The translations under genes and the position numbers were made by a program. Shown here one piece after another: positions 48,491 through 59,400 of a stretch of DNA of 64,000 bases. Origin of the DNA: Pelecanus crispus (taxonomy: Eukaryota; Chordata; Aves; Pelecaniformes; Pelecanidae); assembly GCF_030463565.1 (NCBI RefSeq), contig NC_134643.1:128074309-128138308 (forward strand), given 5' to 3'. Numbering within the stretch: position 1 is the stretch's first letter; each line of letters begins with the position of its first letter. The notes under the pieces are model-generated. The model worked only from the letters and a program-made list of their open reading frames with translations, had not been told where the DNA came from and did not search any database.

Positions 48491-51400
48491 GCCTTGGGAG
48501 AAGCTGAAATTGAGAAGATAAAGCTGTTTAGAATTGAGTAACTTGGAGGAAGCCAGACCAGGAGTGGGAAACACATAAAAATTGGCTTCTGTATAGTTGT
48601 TATTGGCCTGGAGTTGAGTTCTAAGGAGCTGAACTTGAAATAATTTACGGTGTAATTGGGGGAGGTGCTGGCAGTGTACAGGAAAATATTTAAACTGGAT
48701 TATGCCGTTCTGCACGAAGGAGGTAAAACATGTTAAAAATACAAAAGAAAGTGAGGAGACGGAGGAGCTACAGGTTGCCAAAAGAAAATTTAGGTTGTAT
48801 ATAGCGTCTCAAGTGGATACACAGTTCTTGAGCTCAGTGGGCAGTCTCTGAAGCTTGAGCTTTGTACAGTCTTGGCAGCATAAAATGTAAAGAAATAAGA
48901 AGGCGTTACCTGCATGAAGAAATCTCTTTGGGGCAGAGTTGGTTCAGGAATGGGCAGAATGCCCATGTCTTAAAATGTCTTAATGTCTTAATTGTCTAAA
49001 TGCCCAAATGTCTTAAAAGGTAACTTACCATGAATACTGTCATTTTAGCAAACAATAGCTTTTTAAATAGAGAGTGGAAAACAAATGTTACTGTTGGTAT
49101 TAGTGTCATAAATTTCTCATTATGGTAGAAGATAGATTTGTCACCAAGCAGGTACTGAAATAACAGGAGAGGATAGTGGTTTAGTACTTTGGTTTCACTG
49201 AGTTTCAAAAACCTTTTAAAAGTTGCTTACAGAAGATAACTTTAGCACAATTGCTTGTATGTTTATTCAGTCTAAATTAAATGAAAAATAAAAAGTTGGA
49301 AAGTAGAAGGCAACTTTTAAATATCAGAGCAGCAAAATTGTAGTTGGGATTAACATGGACAGAAACACATTCATGGATCTTACTCATTTGGTGAAATGAT
49401 GGTAGGATGTCATGCCTGTGAGAGTAGAGGACTGCATATTGTGATCTGAAAGCCCCTTCGAGTCTGATGTGTCTAAGACATTTTCAATTGTGAGTTTCTG
49501 TTCGTGTGTCTGAGATTAAAAACTTTCAAGCTTCTAAAAACCAAGATAAAACCAGGAGAGAGTAAAGTTAATAAATGGACTCTCTTTAACTGATTTTTTT
49601 TCTTTGAAAACAAACCACCGAACAAAAAAACCCCACGAGAGTTTATATATATACTTTCAGGAACTAGATAATCCTTTGGGTTTGGTTTTGTTTTGTTCTT
49701 AGAATCTCTCTATTTTTCCTGGGGTTTTTAAAAATTCTTTTTCTCCTTCTACTTTGTGAAAGACTCTCCACCCACATAAGGATAGCTGATTGCTTTGTGC
49801 TTTTTATTCTCCAGTGTGTATAAACAAACTGAAAGTGTTATTGCCATGGTAATAAGGAAATGTATGGCTATTATAGCATAATTGGATTAGAAGCGATTTA
49901 GTTATTGATCTCTGATGTGGATCCTCAGACAAAATGCAGCAGCAGGTAAAATAATTTGTCCTAAGTGCCACCTTGAAGTGCACTTCTATCCCACTTCTGT
50001 TTGATGTGCAACTGGATGAGAAGGGATTTCACACGGATATGGACACTTCATAAGTAGATGTATGATACTCAGAATAACCCATTGTGTGCACAATAAAAAC
50101 ATACCTAAGGATATCACATCAGTTCATTAATGCTAAGGAATAAATGCAGACGCCAATAAATAAATATTACTTATTTCTGAGACTTGTCTGTGATGAGTAG
50201 CTATAAATAGGAAATGCCAGTGCTGCAGTATGTCAAATGGCGACACCAGTGCTAATAACATGATGTTAACTGGCTTAGTAAAGAGCTTGTTGCTAAGTTG
50301 TTTTTTTGGGGGGGTGGAGGGAGGTTTGTTGTTGTTTGGGTTTTTTTAAAATCTTACGAGGCTTGTGAGAGATCACGTAGAAAGTTTTGTATCACCTGAA
50401 ATACTCTGTTGATTTTCTTACTGCAGGTCCTGTCTGGTTGTGGTGTCTACGATGGCACAGAAATCCATGAGGCCTCAGCGTAAGTTGCTTTATGAAACTG
50501 TAGGCTCCAAAAAAGTCTCCTTTACATTACAGCAGTCCGTTTAATTCAGTTGTGCGTGCTCTGGCCATCAAAATTGACCTGAAAGAGGTATGATGAGGCT
50601 TCACAGTTTTCTCACAGCATAACTGGGAGCTGCACAGTGCATGTGATGCCAGAGCAGTGAGTTTGAGAGAGACTGTCTTTCCTTCAGAAACAGAAATTCA
50701 GAGTTCCAGAATCAATCTCAAGAGAGTTAAGTAGAGACTTCATTTCATAATCGCATTGAGTCTGTTCCTGGGGCTAAATCTAACACTAGAATTGTTAATA
50801 CTCAAGTTGAATTATTAACTCTTAGTATTCATTGCTAAGAGATGTTTCACCTAGAACTGGATTAAGTGCACACATGGGTATGTTAATCATGGGACTCTTC
50901 CATAACACCTGGGGACTTGCAGTGACTAAGGAAGTTTTTATTGTTCCCGGTTGCCTGCATAAGAGCACTGAACAAAGAAACTTATCGGTAGCTCACCTGA
51001 CCGTGCCTCCAAACTGAATTTCTGTTCTGCTTTGCACTTTGGTGTTACATACAGGGATTTTGCTCAGTATGCTTTGATAGGATGTGTAGTTTTGCTCTTT
51101 CAAAATCAGGTGGTGGAATATTGGTAACAAGACTTAGGGGCCAGATAAAGCCTCTCTTCTAAGGTTTTCAGCATGTTTTATCTCCGTTTTTGTAGCATAC
51201 TGGTACACCTTAGTCGTGGGGGAGCTGAGGTTCAGATGTATGCTCCAGATGTTCCTCAGATGCATGTCATTGACCACAGTAAAGGGCAACCAGCTGAAGC
51301 TGAGTCAAGGTAAAGTCTTGTGTTTAATGTGTTTTCCATGACTGCTGAGTCTCAGTCTCTTAGGCGTTCTTCAGACATAGCAGCCTGTAACTGCACTTGT

Positions 51401-53918
51401 AGCACTTTGCTGACTGGCTTTAGTAGCTTTACACTAGCCGGTATTTTGACTGGAGAGAAAATACCAAATGAGTTTTCTGGACTCGCTTATATACAGTCTC
51501 TTCATGACTGTGTTTCCCAGTAGTAGCATTTCAGAAGCATTGATAGCTTCAGTTATTGAGTACCACTGTTCTTCTTGCTTCCTCCCTTCCTCCCCCTCCT
51601 CTTCCTCTGCCAAAACTTGCTTTATGCTCTTCTGTGCGCAAATGCTTAATTCGTCTCATTGTTTTATTTCTGGTTCTCCAAGGAACGTTTTAGTGGAGTC
51701 TGCAAGGATTGCTCGTGGTAAAATTGCCAGCCTGGCTAAGCTTACTACAGCAGACCATGATGCTGTGATATTCCCTGGTGGATTTGGAGCTGCTAAAAAC
51801 TTGTGAGTGCCAACTAAGCATTAGACTCCTCAACTAAATATTCATGATCAACTATTCATAATCAACTATGATTCACACAATAAAATCAGGAAGCAATAAA
51901 TGGCCTTATTTACTACATACGTAGTAGATAAGTATGCCACATTTTAAATTTTCTGAACAATGTTGGTGAGAATTCTGGAGTTTAGATAATTCACAATAAG
52001 TCCTTTTTCCCCCACCCTTGTGGTGATTCTTTTTGAGTCTGAGGGAAGTGAAAATAAAACTTCAATAGTTTCAGGTGTTCCTAGTGTTATTATTCTGTTT
52101 CTTCATGTCTGCCTACCAAAAAGTCCCTTCTTGCATCAGTAACGATAAAACAACAGCTAGCTGGAAAAAAAAAAAAAAAAAAAAAGTTAGCCATGTGGAA
52201 TACTGATTATCTTGTTACTGACCTGCCATTTTGTTGGCTTTGAGAAACCTGATTATTATTTTTCTTTTCTTCTTACGTATTTTTCTTCTTTGAAAACATT
52301 GTTGTTCCACTTCTTAGTAATCCTAGAAAGCTGATTTCATAATTCTTATTTCTAGATGTTTATATCAGGTAAGGAACTATATGACATACCAAAGCCTTAG
52401 AAGTGAGTCATTCTGGCTAAAGCACTGCTGATCAACTACTGAAAACTGCAAGCGTTTTCAACCACCTTTTAGAAGCTATTAAGTTTGTGATGACCCTTGA
52501 GAGCCAGTCTTAGGGCAGACAGGCATCTCTACTTGTAGGTTTATGCTGAGGTATGTATAAAGTTTCTTGTTGTGGCAGATCTACCTTTGCTGTTGATGGG
52601 AAAGATTGCAAGGTGAACAGTGAAGTTGAACGTGTCTTGAAAGACTTCCACAAAGCAGGCAAACCTATTGGGTACGTATGATAGTTGGAGGGGCATTTGT
52701 TCGATAGTGTGAGCATGGAGACAAAGTATGTTTTGTGGAAATGTGCAGCTGTTATCATTGGAACTAGAAAAAGCATCTTCTGGTTTGTATTGGTGGCAGC
52801 TTATTTTTTTAAATGTGTTTATCAAGATGCGTGTGTGTGTGTAGGTGTTTGTCAAAGAAGAGGCTAAGAAAATGCTGAGTGGAAGTTGCCTTGTGATATC
52901 TTTCGGATTTGTAAGACCATGTCCATTTGAATCTTTCCAGTTATGACCAAGTTTTGAAAGAGTGCCATTGTAGAATCGCTCTTACAATTCCTTTTGTTGC
53001 AGTCTTTGCTGCATTTCACCAGTGTTGGCAGCAAAGGTTCTCTCTGGTGCTGAAGTAACTGTGGGCCATGAAGAAGAGGAAGGTGGCAAGTGGCCTTACG
53101 CTGGGACTGCAGGAGCCATTAAAGAACTGGGAGGAAAGCATTGTGTGAAAGACGTAACTATATCCTTTCCTGTTAATTTTCACATCGAGAGACAGTTTAG
53201 TGATGTGTCATTACAGTAATGAATACATGCGGGATCTTTGCTTTTCCACTTAGGGTTTAGTGGGAATATACAGTGTATAGCAGATAGCATGTAATACAGT
53301 GCATGATTACAAAACATTGTCTTCTGTACACAGCTGTGTAGTTAGAAGTTGTTCTCAGTCGTTGGCATAGAACTCCCTTGGACATGCGTTAATGCAGGAA
53401 ATGCCGAGTGAATTTGCACATGAAACTGGCATGAGTTACATTTGGTCAGTTCTCTTTGAGATTTTTCTTCTTTTCCTGAAGGCTAATGCTGTAATCGAAC
53501 TGTACTCAGAGACATTTTATTACAGTCAGTAAGTTTTGTAGGTTTTCTTGTGTTTCTGAGTGCCCGCATTCCCATAGATTGCTCTTGCAGTCTTTGTATT
53601 TCTGGCAAAAATAGCTTCTAGTATCTTGGATTACAGGTTGCAGCTGCCTTTACAGCTGGACAGTATAATATATTTGGAGGTGCTTTTTTATAGGACAGTG
53701 GGGTTGTGAGGTTTTGTCAAAGATGCTTTATTTTGCAGACAGCATCTGCAAGTGAGACATAGGCTGTGTTTTCCTTAACTCCCTTTTACGAAGCTCACGT
53801 GGATACAAAAAACAAGGTGGTGACTACCCCAGCATTTATGTGTGAAACAGAATTACATAATATCTTTGATGGCATTGGGGCCATGGTAAAGAATGTGCTA
53901 AAACTAACCGGCAAATAA
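48130..53918 (+). CDS. GATD3: GATD3 (C21orf33/ES1/KNP-I), mitochondrial DJ-1/PfpI-like protein, complete
   Basis: The 259-residue product matches human GATD3 (about 268). It belongs to the class-I glutamine-amidotransferase-like DJ-1/PfpI superfamily and resembles bacterial ElbB. The family is mitochondrial and has been proposed to act as a deglycase. Residues 1-38 are Arg-rich with no acidic residues ('[20 protein letters not shown]'), as expected of a matrix-targeting presequence. The mature part starts '[18 protein letters not shown]' (39-56), then '[11 protein letters not shown]' (124-134) and the nucleophile-elbow-like 'GLCCISP' (165-171), with Cys167/168 as candidate reactive residues. 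Coding exons: 48130-48243, 50427-50479, 51196-51309, 51683-51802, 52579-52671, 53003-53159, 53790-53918. The last intron is AT-AC, which standard GT-AG gene finders would misplace. The ATG has a strong Kozak context (GCCGCCATGC). Confidence 0.95.
48965..49015. repeat. Short direct repeats of ATGTCTTA
   Basis: Four copies of ATGTCTTA (48965, 48975, 48983, 49008) with diverged spacers, in GATD3 intron 1. Confidence 0.8.
50427..50479 (+). CDS. GATD3: GATD3 exon 2
   Basis: Residues 39-55, '[17 protein letters not shown]'. Acceptor TTCTTACTGCAG, donor GTAAGT, phase 2. Confidence 0.95.
51196..51309 (+). CDS. GATD3: GATD3 exon 3
   Basis: Residues 56-93, '[20 protein letters not shown]' to 'KGQPAEAES'. 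Acceptor CGTTTTTGTAG, donor GTAAAG, phase 2. Confidence 0.95.
51683..51802 (+). CDS. GATD3: GATD3 exon 4
   Basis: Residues 94-133, '[19 protein letters not shown]' to '[10 protein letters not shown]'. Acceptor TGGTTCTCCAAG, donor GTGAGT, phase 2. Confidence 0.95.
52165..52185. repeat. Poly(A) tract, 21 bases, in GATD3 intron 4
   Basis: Uninterrupted run of 21 A. No recognisable retroposed body lies upstream, so it is listed only as simple sequence. Confidence 0.85.
52579..52671 (+). CDS. GATD3: GATD3 exon 5
   Basis: Residues 134-164, '[20 protein letters not shown]' to 'HKAGKPI'. Acceptor TTGTTGTGGCAG, donor GTACGT, phase 2. Confidence 0.94.
53003..53159 (+). CDS. GATD3: GATD3 exon 6
   Basis: Residues 165-217, '[19 protein letters not shown]' to 'KHCVKDVT'. 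The end at 53159 is set by the AT-AC intron and by the conserved 'V-x-E-A-H-V-D' run across the junction. The nearby GT at 53154 would break the frame. Confidence 0.92.
53160..53789 (+). other. GATD3: U12-type AT-AC intron of GATD3
   Basis: The intron starts ATATCCTTT (perfect U12 AT-AC donor) and ends CCCTTTTAC. TTCCTTAAC, the exact U12 branch consensus, lies at 53771-53779, about 11 bases before the terminal AC. Removing 53160-53789 joins GTA ACT to GAA GCT CAC in frame (V-T-E-A-H), as in the ES1 family. Confidence 0.93.
53790..53918 (+). CDS. GATD3: GATD3 exon 7 (terminal)
   Basis: Residues 218-259, '[19 protein letters not shown]' to 'NVLKLTGK', stop TAA at 53916-53918. Confidence 0.94.
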   Translation, partial: EAHVDTKNKVVTTPAFMCETELHNIFDGIGAMVKNVLKLTGK

Positions 53919-53919
53919 A
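53914..53919 (+). terminator. GATD3: AATAAA overlapping the GATD3 stop codon
   Basis: The stop TAA is the centre of an AATAAA hexamer, followed by an A run and a GT-rich stretch (GTAGGGTGTAGTATC). If used, it gives a very short 3' UTR. A second AATAAA lies at 54791. Confidence 0.4.
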
Positions 53920-54790
53920 AAAAAAAACTTCAGAAATGTTTAAATGTAGGGTGTAGTATCAAATATGATATGGACCAATGGAAACATTTTCACCTGCTTG
54001 TCCTGTTCACACTCTAGTGAATGCTGATACGAAGCTGATTTGATTCCCAGCTGCAGGGTTTTCCATGCCCTTTCTGAGAGAGAGGCTGGCAGAAGGGCTT
54101 ACCGAGTACGAGCAGCCTGGCCTGAGACACAGAGCATTTTCTTGAGCTTTTTCAGCTGGAGAGAGCTGTGCGGAAGTATTCTGAAACCAGTCCTCCCGAT
54201 GCACCAGTGTCAAATCATTTCTGTGCGGGCAAAAAGAGACTAAAGGCCCTTTCAGAAGCTGAGGGCAGATGTGTTGTAGGGGCATAGCAGATGCAGTGGC
54301 AGTGTATCTAGTGGGTAAAGAAAGGGAGTAGAGAGGAATTAGTGCATGGTTCATGGTTTATGTGCTCAGGCCTGTATCTGGGAACTAAAAGCCAGGATCA
54401 GCTGTGGAGGGAATAGACATCTTCCACATCTTAATTTTAGCTTGGTATTAATTAAAAGATTAATATTTTGTTTTTCCATTTCAAAGAATCCTGTTTTCAC
54501 AAAGGAGTCATTCTGAATATCAATCAGCAGCAGGGTACATCTTAACTGTCACAACACTAGCACTTCGAAAAATTCATCCATTGGCCCATTATAACTAAAA
54601 AGGTGTTGAAATGAAGGAGAAAACATCCGCTGATATGACGCACAATTTTTAAGGGTAATACCCATGTTAAAGTAGTTGCATGACAAGCAGTGAGTGGAAA
54701 AAACAATCTTAAATTATCCGCACTTTCCCTGCTTTAGGGTAACAAAGCTTTCTCCAAAGAAGTATTGAATGTCTGGAATAATGGTGCATA

Positions 54791-54796
54791 AATAAA
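54791..54796 (+). terminator. GATD3: Alternative GATD3 poly(A) signal AATAAA
   Basis: Canonical hexamer about 870 bases past the stop, followed by T-rich sequence. It would give a longer 3' UTR. Confidence 0.35.
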
Positions 54797-56999
54797 TTAA
54801 TTTCTGCCTTTATCTCATCCGTGTCCCTTCACTTTTGTTTGACAGCTGTCTCTGATAACTTACACTGGTTGATACATTCTAGCAGTTTTTCTGCTTTTCA
54901 GTTCTATTAATGTCTTTGAGATGTTTTTTCCATGTAGAATCCAGAAGAGTCTCTTTCCCCCTTCCAAGTTATTTGTCACCTTTCTATTCAGCAGGAAGCA
55001 ACATTTCTCAAATTAAACAAAATGACACCCCTTACCTTGTATTAAAGTTCCTTTTATATGACAGACATGCTGAAGAGAACCCGTATTTTTAAGGGAGAAT
55101 TGTGTTTTTCATAGATGAAATCTACAAGCCTTAGATTAAGTTGGAGTATGGTAAATACCGTCTGTGGCTGAAGACTTGCTACGGATGTGGAATGACATTT
55201 TCTATTGGAGGGAACAAAGAGGAGGAATGAAGCTTGAATATGTGTGGTGGGCATGGTCAGCTTGCGCAATCAGTGTTCATGGTATAAGCATTTTTGATTC
55301 TGGAGCCTCTTAGGATGTGATTAATTTTTTGACCCTGAAAAAAAAAAAAAAAAAATCACATTTGGACTTAGAAGATCTAAATTTGTGCTTCAGAGATGGC
55401 ACTGTTTTCTTGGGAGATTTCATGGAGATCTCTTGTGCAGATTGCCAACTCCAGTGTGGTTACAAAGAAATCATACACAGAAACCAAGTCATTATGGCAG
55501 CAGGCATGGTTCATAAAGTGGATTTTGGACATATTCTGAAATATTTTTGCTTGTGCATCATATTCTTTATGACTTTTTCAGTATCAAGGTGGTAAGAAAC
55601 AGAATTTAAAACACTGCCACTATGTAATTCAGTGCAAGTAAAGACTTTCCTCCATAAGCTTTGCTTGTACGTAAGTGGATGTTTTTAATACCAATTTTAT
55701 ACACAGAGGCTTAGCAGAGTATGGGAGGTCATTATTCATATATAATGTAGTGACATTTTAAAATGTGTGTCTTTCCTATATCTGCAGGAGTTTTAAAAGA
55801 AATTGGTAACAAAGTATCCCAAAGCAGAGGATGGTACTGAAATCCCTGGGGTAGAGGGAGAACAGCCGCTGCCTGTGCTAATGGTACCTTCCTCTGCTGT
55901 AAGAGCAGAGCCGATTTGAGCTCAACGTTTCCCATCAGGAGCTCTCAGTTAAATCTTTCCATTAGCTCCCCTCACCACAGCACAGTTGTGTGTATGTATT
56001 TAGGGTTTCTCATATCTGCAGTTGCTAGTAAATGCAGCTGCGGTGGCATAAAGCTATCTTAGATTCAGGTGTCCTGAGGAAAAAGATTTTTTTGAAGAAA
56101 TTGCTGTTCTTATGCAGTGACCAGCTGTTGCAAGTTGGTTGGTGGATCATCCAGATGTTGCCTCTTTTTGCAGTCCTCTGACATTCTTTTTCGAATCCAG
56201 ATGCCCAAATAATTAAGGCTACTAATAATCTACTGTGTACCTTTCTAAGCAGATGCCGTGGTGGTCATGTGGATCCCTGACCCGGTGGCTTCCAGGTTGG
56301 ATTATCACAGTAGCACATGCTTAGAATCAAGAATGCAGATTGAAGCGCTCACCTCATTTGACACGACATCTCATCTGCTAAATAACAGCAATACTCTAAA
56401 ATGATTGTCTCAATATCAGTGACTGTTTGAGGGCTAGGGCTGTGAGTTGTAATGAGAGTAACTAAAGAACCAGCTCCTCCTCAGTGCCTGAAGTGTTTTT
56501 CAAGGTAGTTACAAAAAGCAAGCTACCATACAGTGTTGTCAGTGATAGGAGCTTGGGCGTTTAGTGGGGATGGGACAAACAGATATGCCCTGGGGAAATC
56601 AAAGAGCAAATTTTATTTTCAGAAATAATCACATTTTAGAGCATCTTTGTACCCTCCTTTTTTTCCGTCATTCAGAGAGAACATTTTTTAAGGGAGAAAG
56701 AATCATGTGCTGGAATTGCCTTTCATGTTTTTTTATTCTCTCTAATTTCAGAGCAATGTGCTGACTACAAACCTTTGCTACGCACATTTTAATTTATTTT
56801 TTTTTTAAATTAATAGAAGGTCTTTTAACTTTGGTGGAAGATGTAAGATTGTCATCTTGGCTTTCAGCCAGCGTACATTTGGAGGGAAGTTCCGTGTGCG
56901 TTTATAGAGATTAATAGAGGCATTGGTCTGCCAGGCTGGGTTTTTCCTTCCCTTCCGTAGGGCTCTTTGGAGCTGCTGAGGGGTTTGCTAGTTTCAGCC
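54797..56999. other. Intergenic sequence, no gene recognised
   Basis: AT-rich, with many in-frame stops on both strands and no splice-bounded coding segment I can recognise. It contains an 18-base A run at 55338-55355. Confidence 0.6.
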
Positions 57000-57057
57000 A
57001 AGTGGATAGAAGTTCATGATTAATATGTAAGTGGATAGAAGTTCATGATTAATATGT
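57000..57057. repeat. Perfect 2 x 29-bp tandem duplication
   Basis: AAGTGGATAGAAGTTCATGA plus nine further bases, occurring twice with no mismatch (57000-57028 and 57029-57057). Confidence 0.97.
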
Positions 57058-57340
57058 TTTGTTAAACACTATCAGAAATAAGAAGTGAAAGAATGTGTAT
57101 TCTTCAAGCCTCCACAAGGAGGCATGCAATATCCGGCGTACGGATCCTGCCATTTTTTATCTTAGGAAAGCATTTAAGAACTTTTGCCCTGGTGAAAGGG
57201 AATGGCAGTAAATGCCCCTCCTGCTCGTGTTGGTTTTCTGGTGGCGTGGTGGGGCTGGCTTGCCGGGTGTGAGGAGGAGCCGTTACCTCGCCGTTGCGTT
57301 TCTGCCTGCCCCATTTTGCCCGCATCGACGCTGACACGCC

Positions 57341-57462
57341 GAACACGTTACGAGGCGTTTCTCTGCGGATTGTTGCAGCGTTCACAAATTTGGCAGCGGT
57401 GGAACACGTTACGAGGCGTTTCTCTGCGGATTGTTGCAGCGTTCACAAATTTGGCAGCGGTG
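57341..57462. repeat. Perfect 2 x 61-bp tandem duplication
   Basis: The unit starts GAACACGTTACGAGGCGTTT and ends TTTGGCAGCGGTG. Copies at 57341-57401 and 57402-57462 are identical and CpG-rich. The identity implies a recent duplication or homogenisation. Confidence 0.97.
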
Positions 57463-57571
57463 CTGTTCTTCCTCTAAAAGCAGAAGTGAGAGTGAGGGGC
57501 TGAGATTCGCTTTTCGTTTTTAGCCTTCGGTTTGCGGCGGCCACGGAGACCCCTTTGGGGTGAGCAGCCTG

Positions 57572-57586
57572 CCAGCAGGGGGCGCT
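57572..57586 (+). promoter_or_regulatory. CTCF-type core motif
   Basis: CCAGCAGGGGGCGCT matches the vertebrate CTCF core (CCASYAGRKGGCRS) at every position. It lies in a short CpG-rich patch between GATD3 and the candidate minus-strand gene, a suitable place for a domain boundary. Occupancy is inferred. Confidence 0.7.
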
Positions 57587-57589
57587 TTG

Positions 57590-59319
57590 CGAACGATGTT
57601 CCGGGCAGGATTCGCCTTCCCCAGGCCCAGCCTCCCAGCCGCTGTTTCCTGTTATGACATGGTTGTGTTGACCTTTGGGATGCATAGAGGGAATCGGACG
57701 CATACGGCTTCCTACTTGTTTAACAGAAAGAAATCGGAAGTCTTAATTCCATCGCAATGAATGCAGTTGTTCCGCTGTCTCGTTAAGACTCATTTCTTCA
57801 ACGCAGGGGCTTACTTATCCCCCTGAAAGTATAATGTCAAACATCCTTACATTAAGCTCTGAAGCCTTCCTGTGATATCATTATCACTGATAAATGAGGA
57901 AAAGTGTAGTAGAAAGTCATAAAAGTACACAGTGAGTTTTTTGTTGGGGTGGGGGTCTTTTCTTTTTGTTTTTTCATTTTGTTTTGTTTTGTTTTGTTTT
58001 TTTTTTTCAAATAATAATGCTATTATAGCCAAAGGTGACCTATAAATGGGGTTTATAGGGAGGACTTCTTTTGCCAGGCCAAGAAATACTCCTGGAAGAA
58101 AACACACTGTTTCTTCAAGGGTCTCTGTGTTTGCAAGCTAGCAGTATCTTATATCTGTGTGTATACGTATACAATTGTTTCTTTTTTCAGAGTAGGAGCT
58201 TAGATAATCCTGCATCCTCAAATAATTGAGAGTTGTCTGCCTTCCAGGGCTTGAGTCTTTTGTTTGAGCTGTTTTTCTTCCCTTTTCCCGTGGCTTGCAG
58301 AGGCTGAGGGGAAGCTTGCTTGTTGTATGGGTCAGCCTTAGCCCTCAGAATAATTAAGGAACTGATATTTAGTTATCTTTTCCAAGGTGATTTCAGTGGT
58401 GGTCAGAATCGCTGTGAAAAGAGATAAGAGGGGAAGAGAAGGGACTAAACTTGGACAATCCCAGAAGCTGAAACAGAAGTTACAACGAGGACTGCATTAC
58501 CCATAGCAATATGATTTCCTGCTGCGTATTTAAAAATAATCACCTTCCACGGTTATTTTAAGTATTTTGTTCAACTGCTGAGTATCATGCTGTGTGAATG
58601 ACTGCCCTCAGACTTGGGTGAAATAACAGTGAAAATTCTGCATGAAATGTATTACATTAATTTCTTGTTGGTGATCTGTATGGGCCATTTCTCCCACATC
58701 ATATGGAACTGAGAAGAGCTCAGCGAAAAGCGTTAACCAGTTAAACTGACTTCACTGTAAGCTTAAATAAACTACAAGATGAGGAAATGAACTCCTTTTT
58801 CTCTCTCACCGGTGTCACTGTCAAACCTGAAAAAAAGAACTTGCTTTTACAGCCGTTCTTTTGCAAGAATAATGTACAAGTGTCTCTTAAGAATTTGTTT
58901 AATGTCGCAGAGTATCGGCCTATGCTCTTGCCATAGGAAATACATAGGTGTGGGCCACCACAGTACTAGAAGTGAGAGAAGTGGAGATTCCTCCTTAAAT
59001 GTGTGAATTGTTTTAGTGCTGCTTTGTTTTCAAAGCTATCCCACTCGTTCACAATGAAACTCTGGAAAACACAAGAAGTATGTGCTGCTCGTGTTCTGCA
59101 CATTGAGTGGACTGTAAGACAGACGCTTGCTGTGTCATCACCCAGGCAAGGAAGGACAAATCAAGGTCTGCTAGTCATTCAAACCTTCGCTTGCAGTCTC
59201 CCAGGAAATCGGAATGGCGATCGTATATTACTACTGGGAATGGCATTAACTACAGCTCTAGGAAAATATAATAAACAGGGACGTTTAAACATCCCAAGTG
59301 CAGCTGCAAATCTGAGTCA
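57590..59319. other. Intergenic sequence, no gene recognised
   Basis: No convincing coding segment. It contains a GTTTT/poly(T) tract near 57965-58010. A 17-base stretch at 58810-58826 on the minus strand is flanked by good splice signals but is too short to call. Confidence 0.5.
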
Positions 59320-59400
59320 TAAAAAAGTAGGGTTGTAAGCAACGTTTAGAGGTCATCCAGTCGTCTTCCCCCCACCCTTCATTCCTCCTGCCTTCATCTG
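59320..59400 (-). mobile_element. Possible diverged CR1 3'-end fragment
   Basis: 'GGGTTGTAAGCAACGTTTAG' followed by 'AGGTCATCCAGTCGTC' resembles the reverse complement of the CR1 3' tail ('GGTTGGAAGGGACCTCTGGA', 'GATCATCCAGTCCAAC'). It is short and diverged. Confidence 0.35.

Noticed and set aside
47990-48781. Long minus-strand reading frames (263 and 217 codons) opposite the GATD3 promoter
   Set aside because: They run antisense through the CpG island, where stop codons are rare, and continue into AT-rich intron. Composition is Arg/Ala/Pro/Gly-rich with no family match.
53154-53155. GT at GAC/GTAACT as the donor of GATD3 exon 6
   Set aside because: It drops V-T and, with the nearest AG at 53792-53793, shifts the frame. 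The AT-AC junction keeps the conserved protein.
59003-59338. Plus-strand reading frame of 111 codons
   Set aside because: No splice context or homology; its end overlaps a probable repeat fragment.
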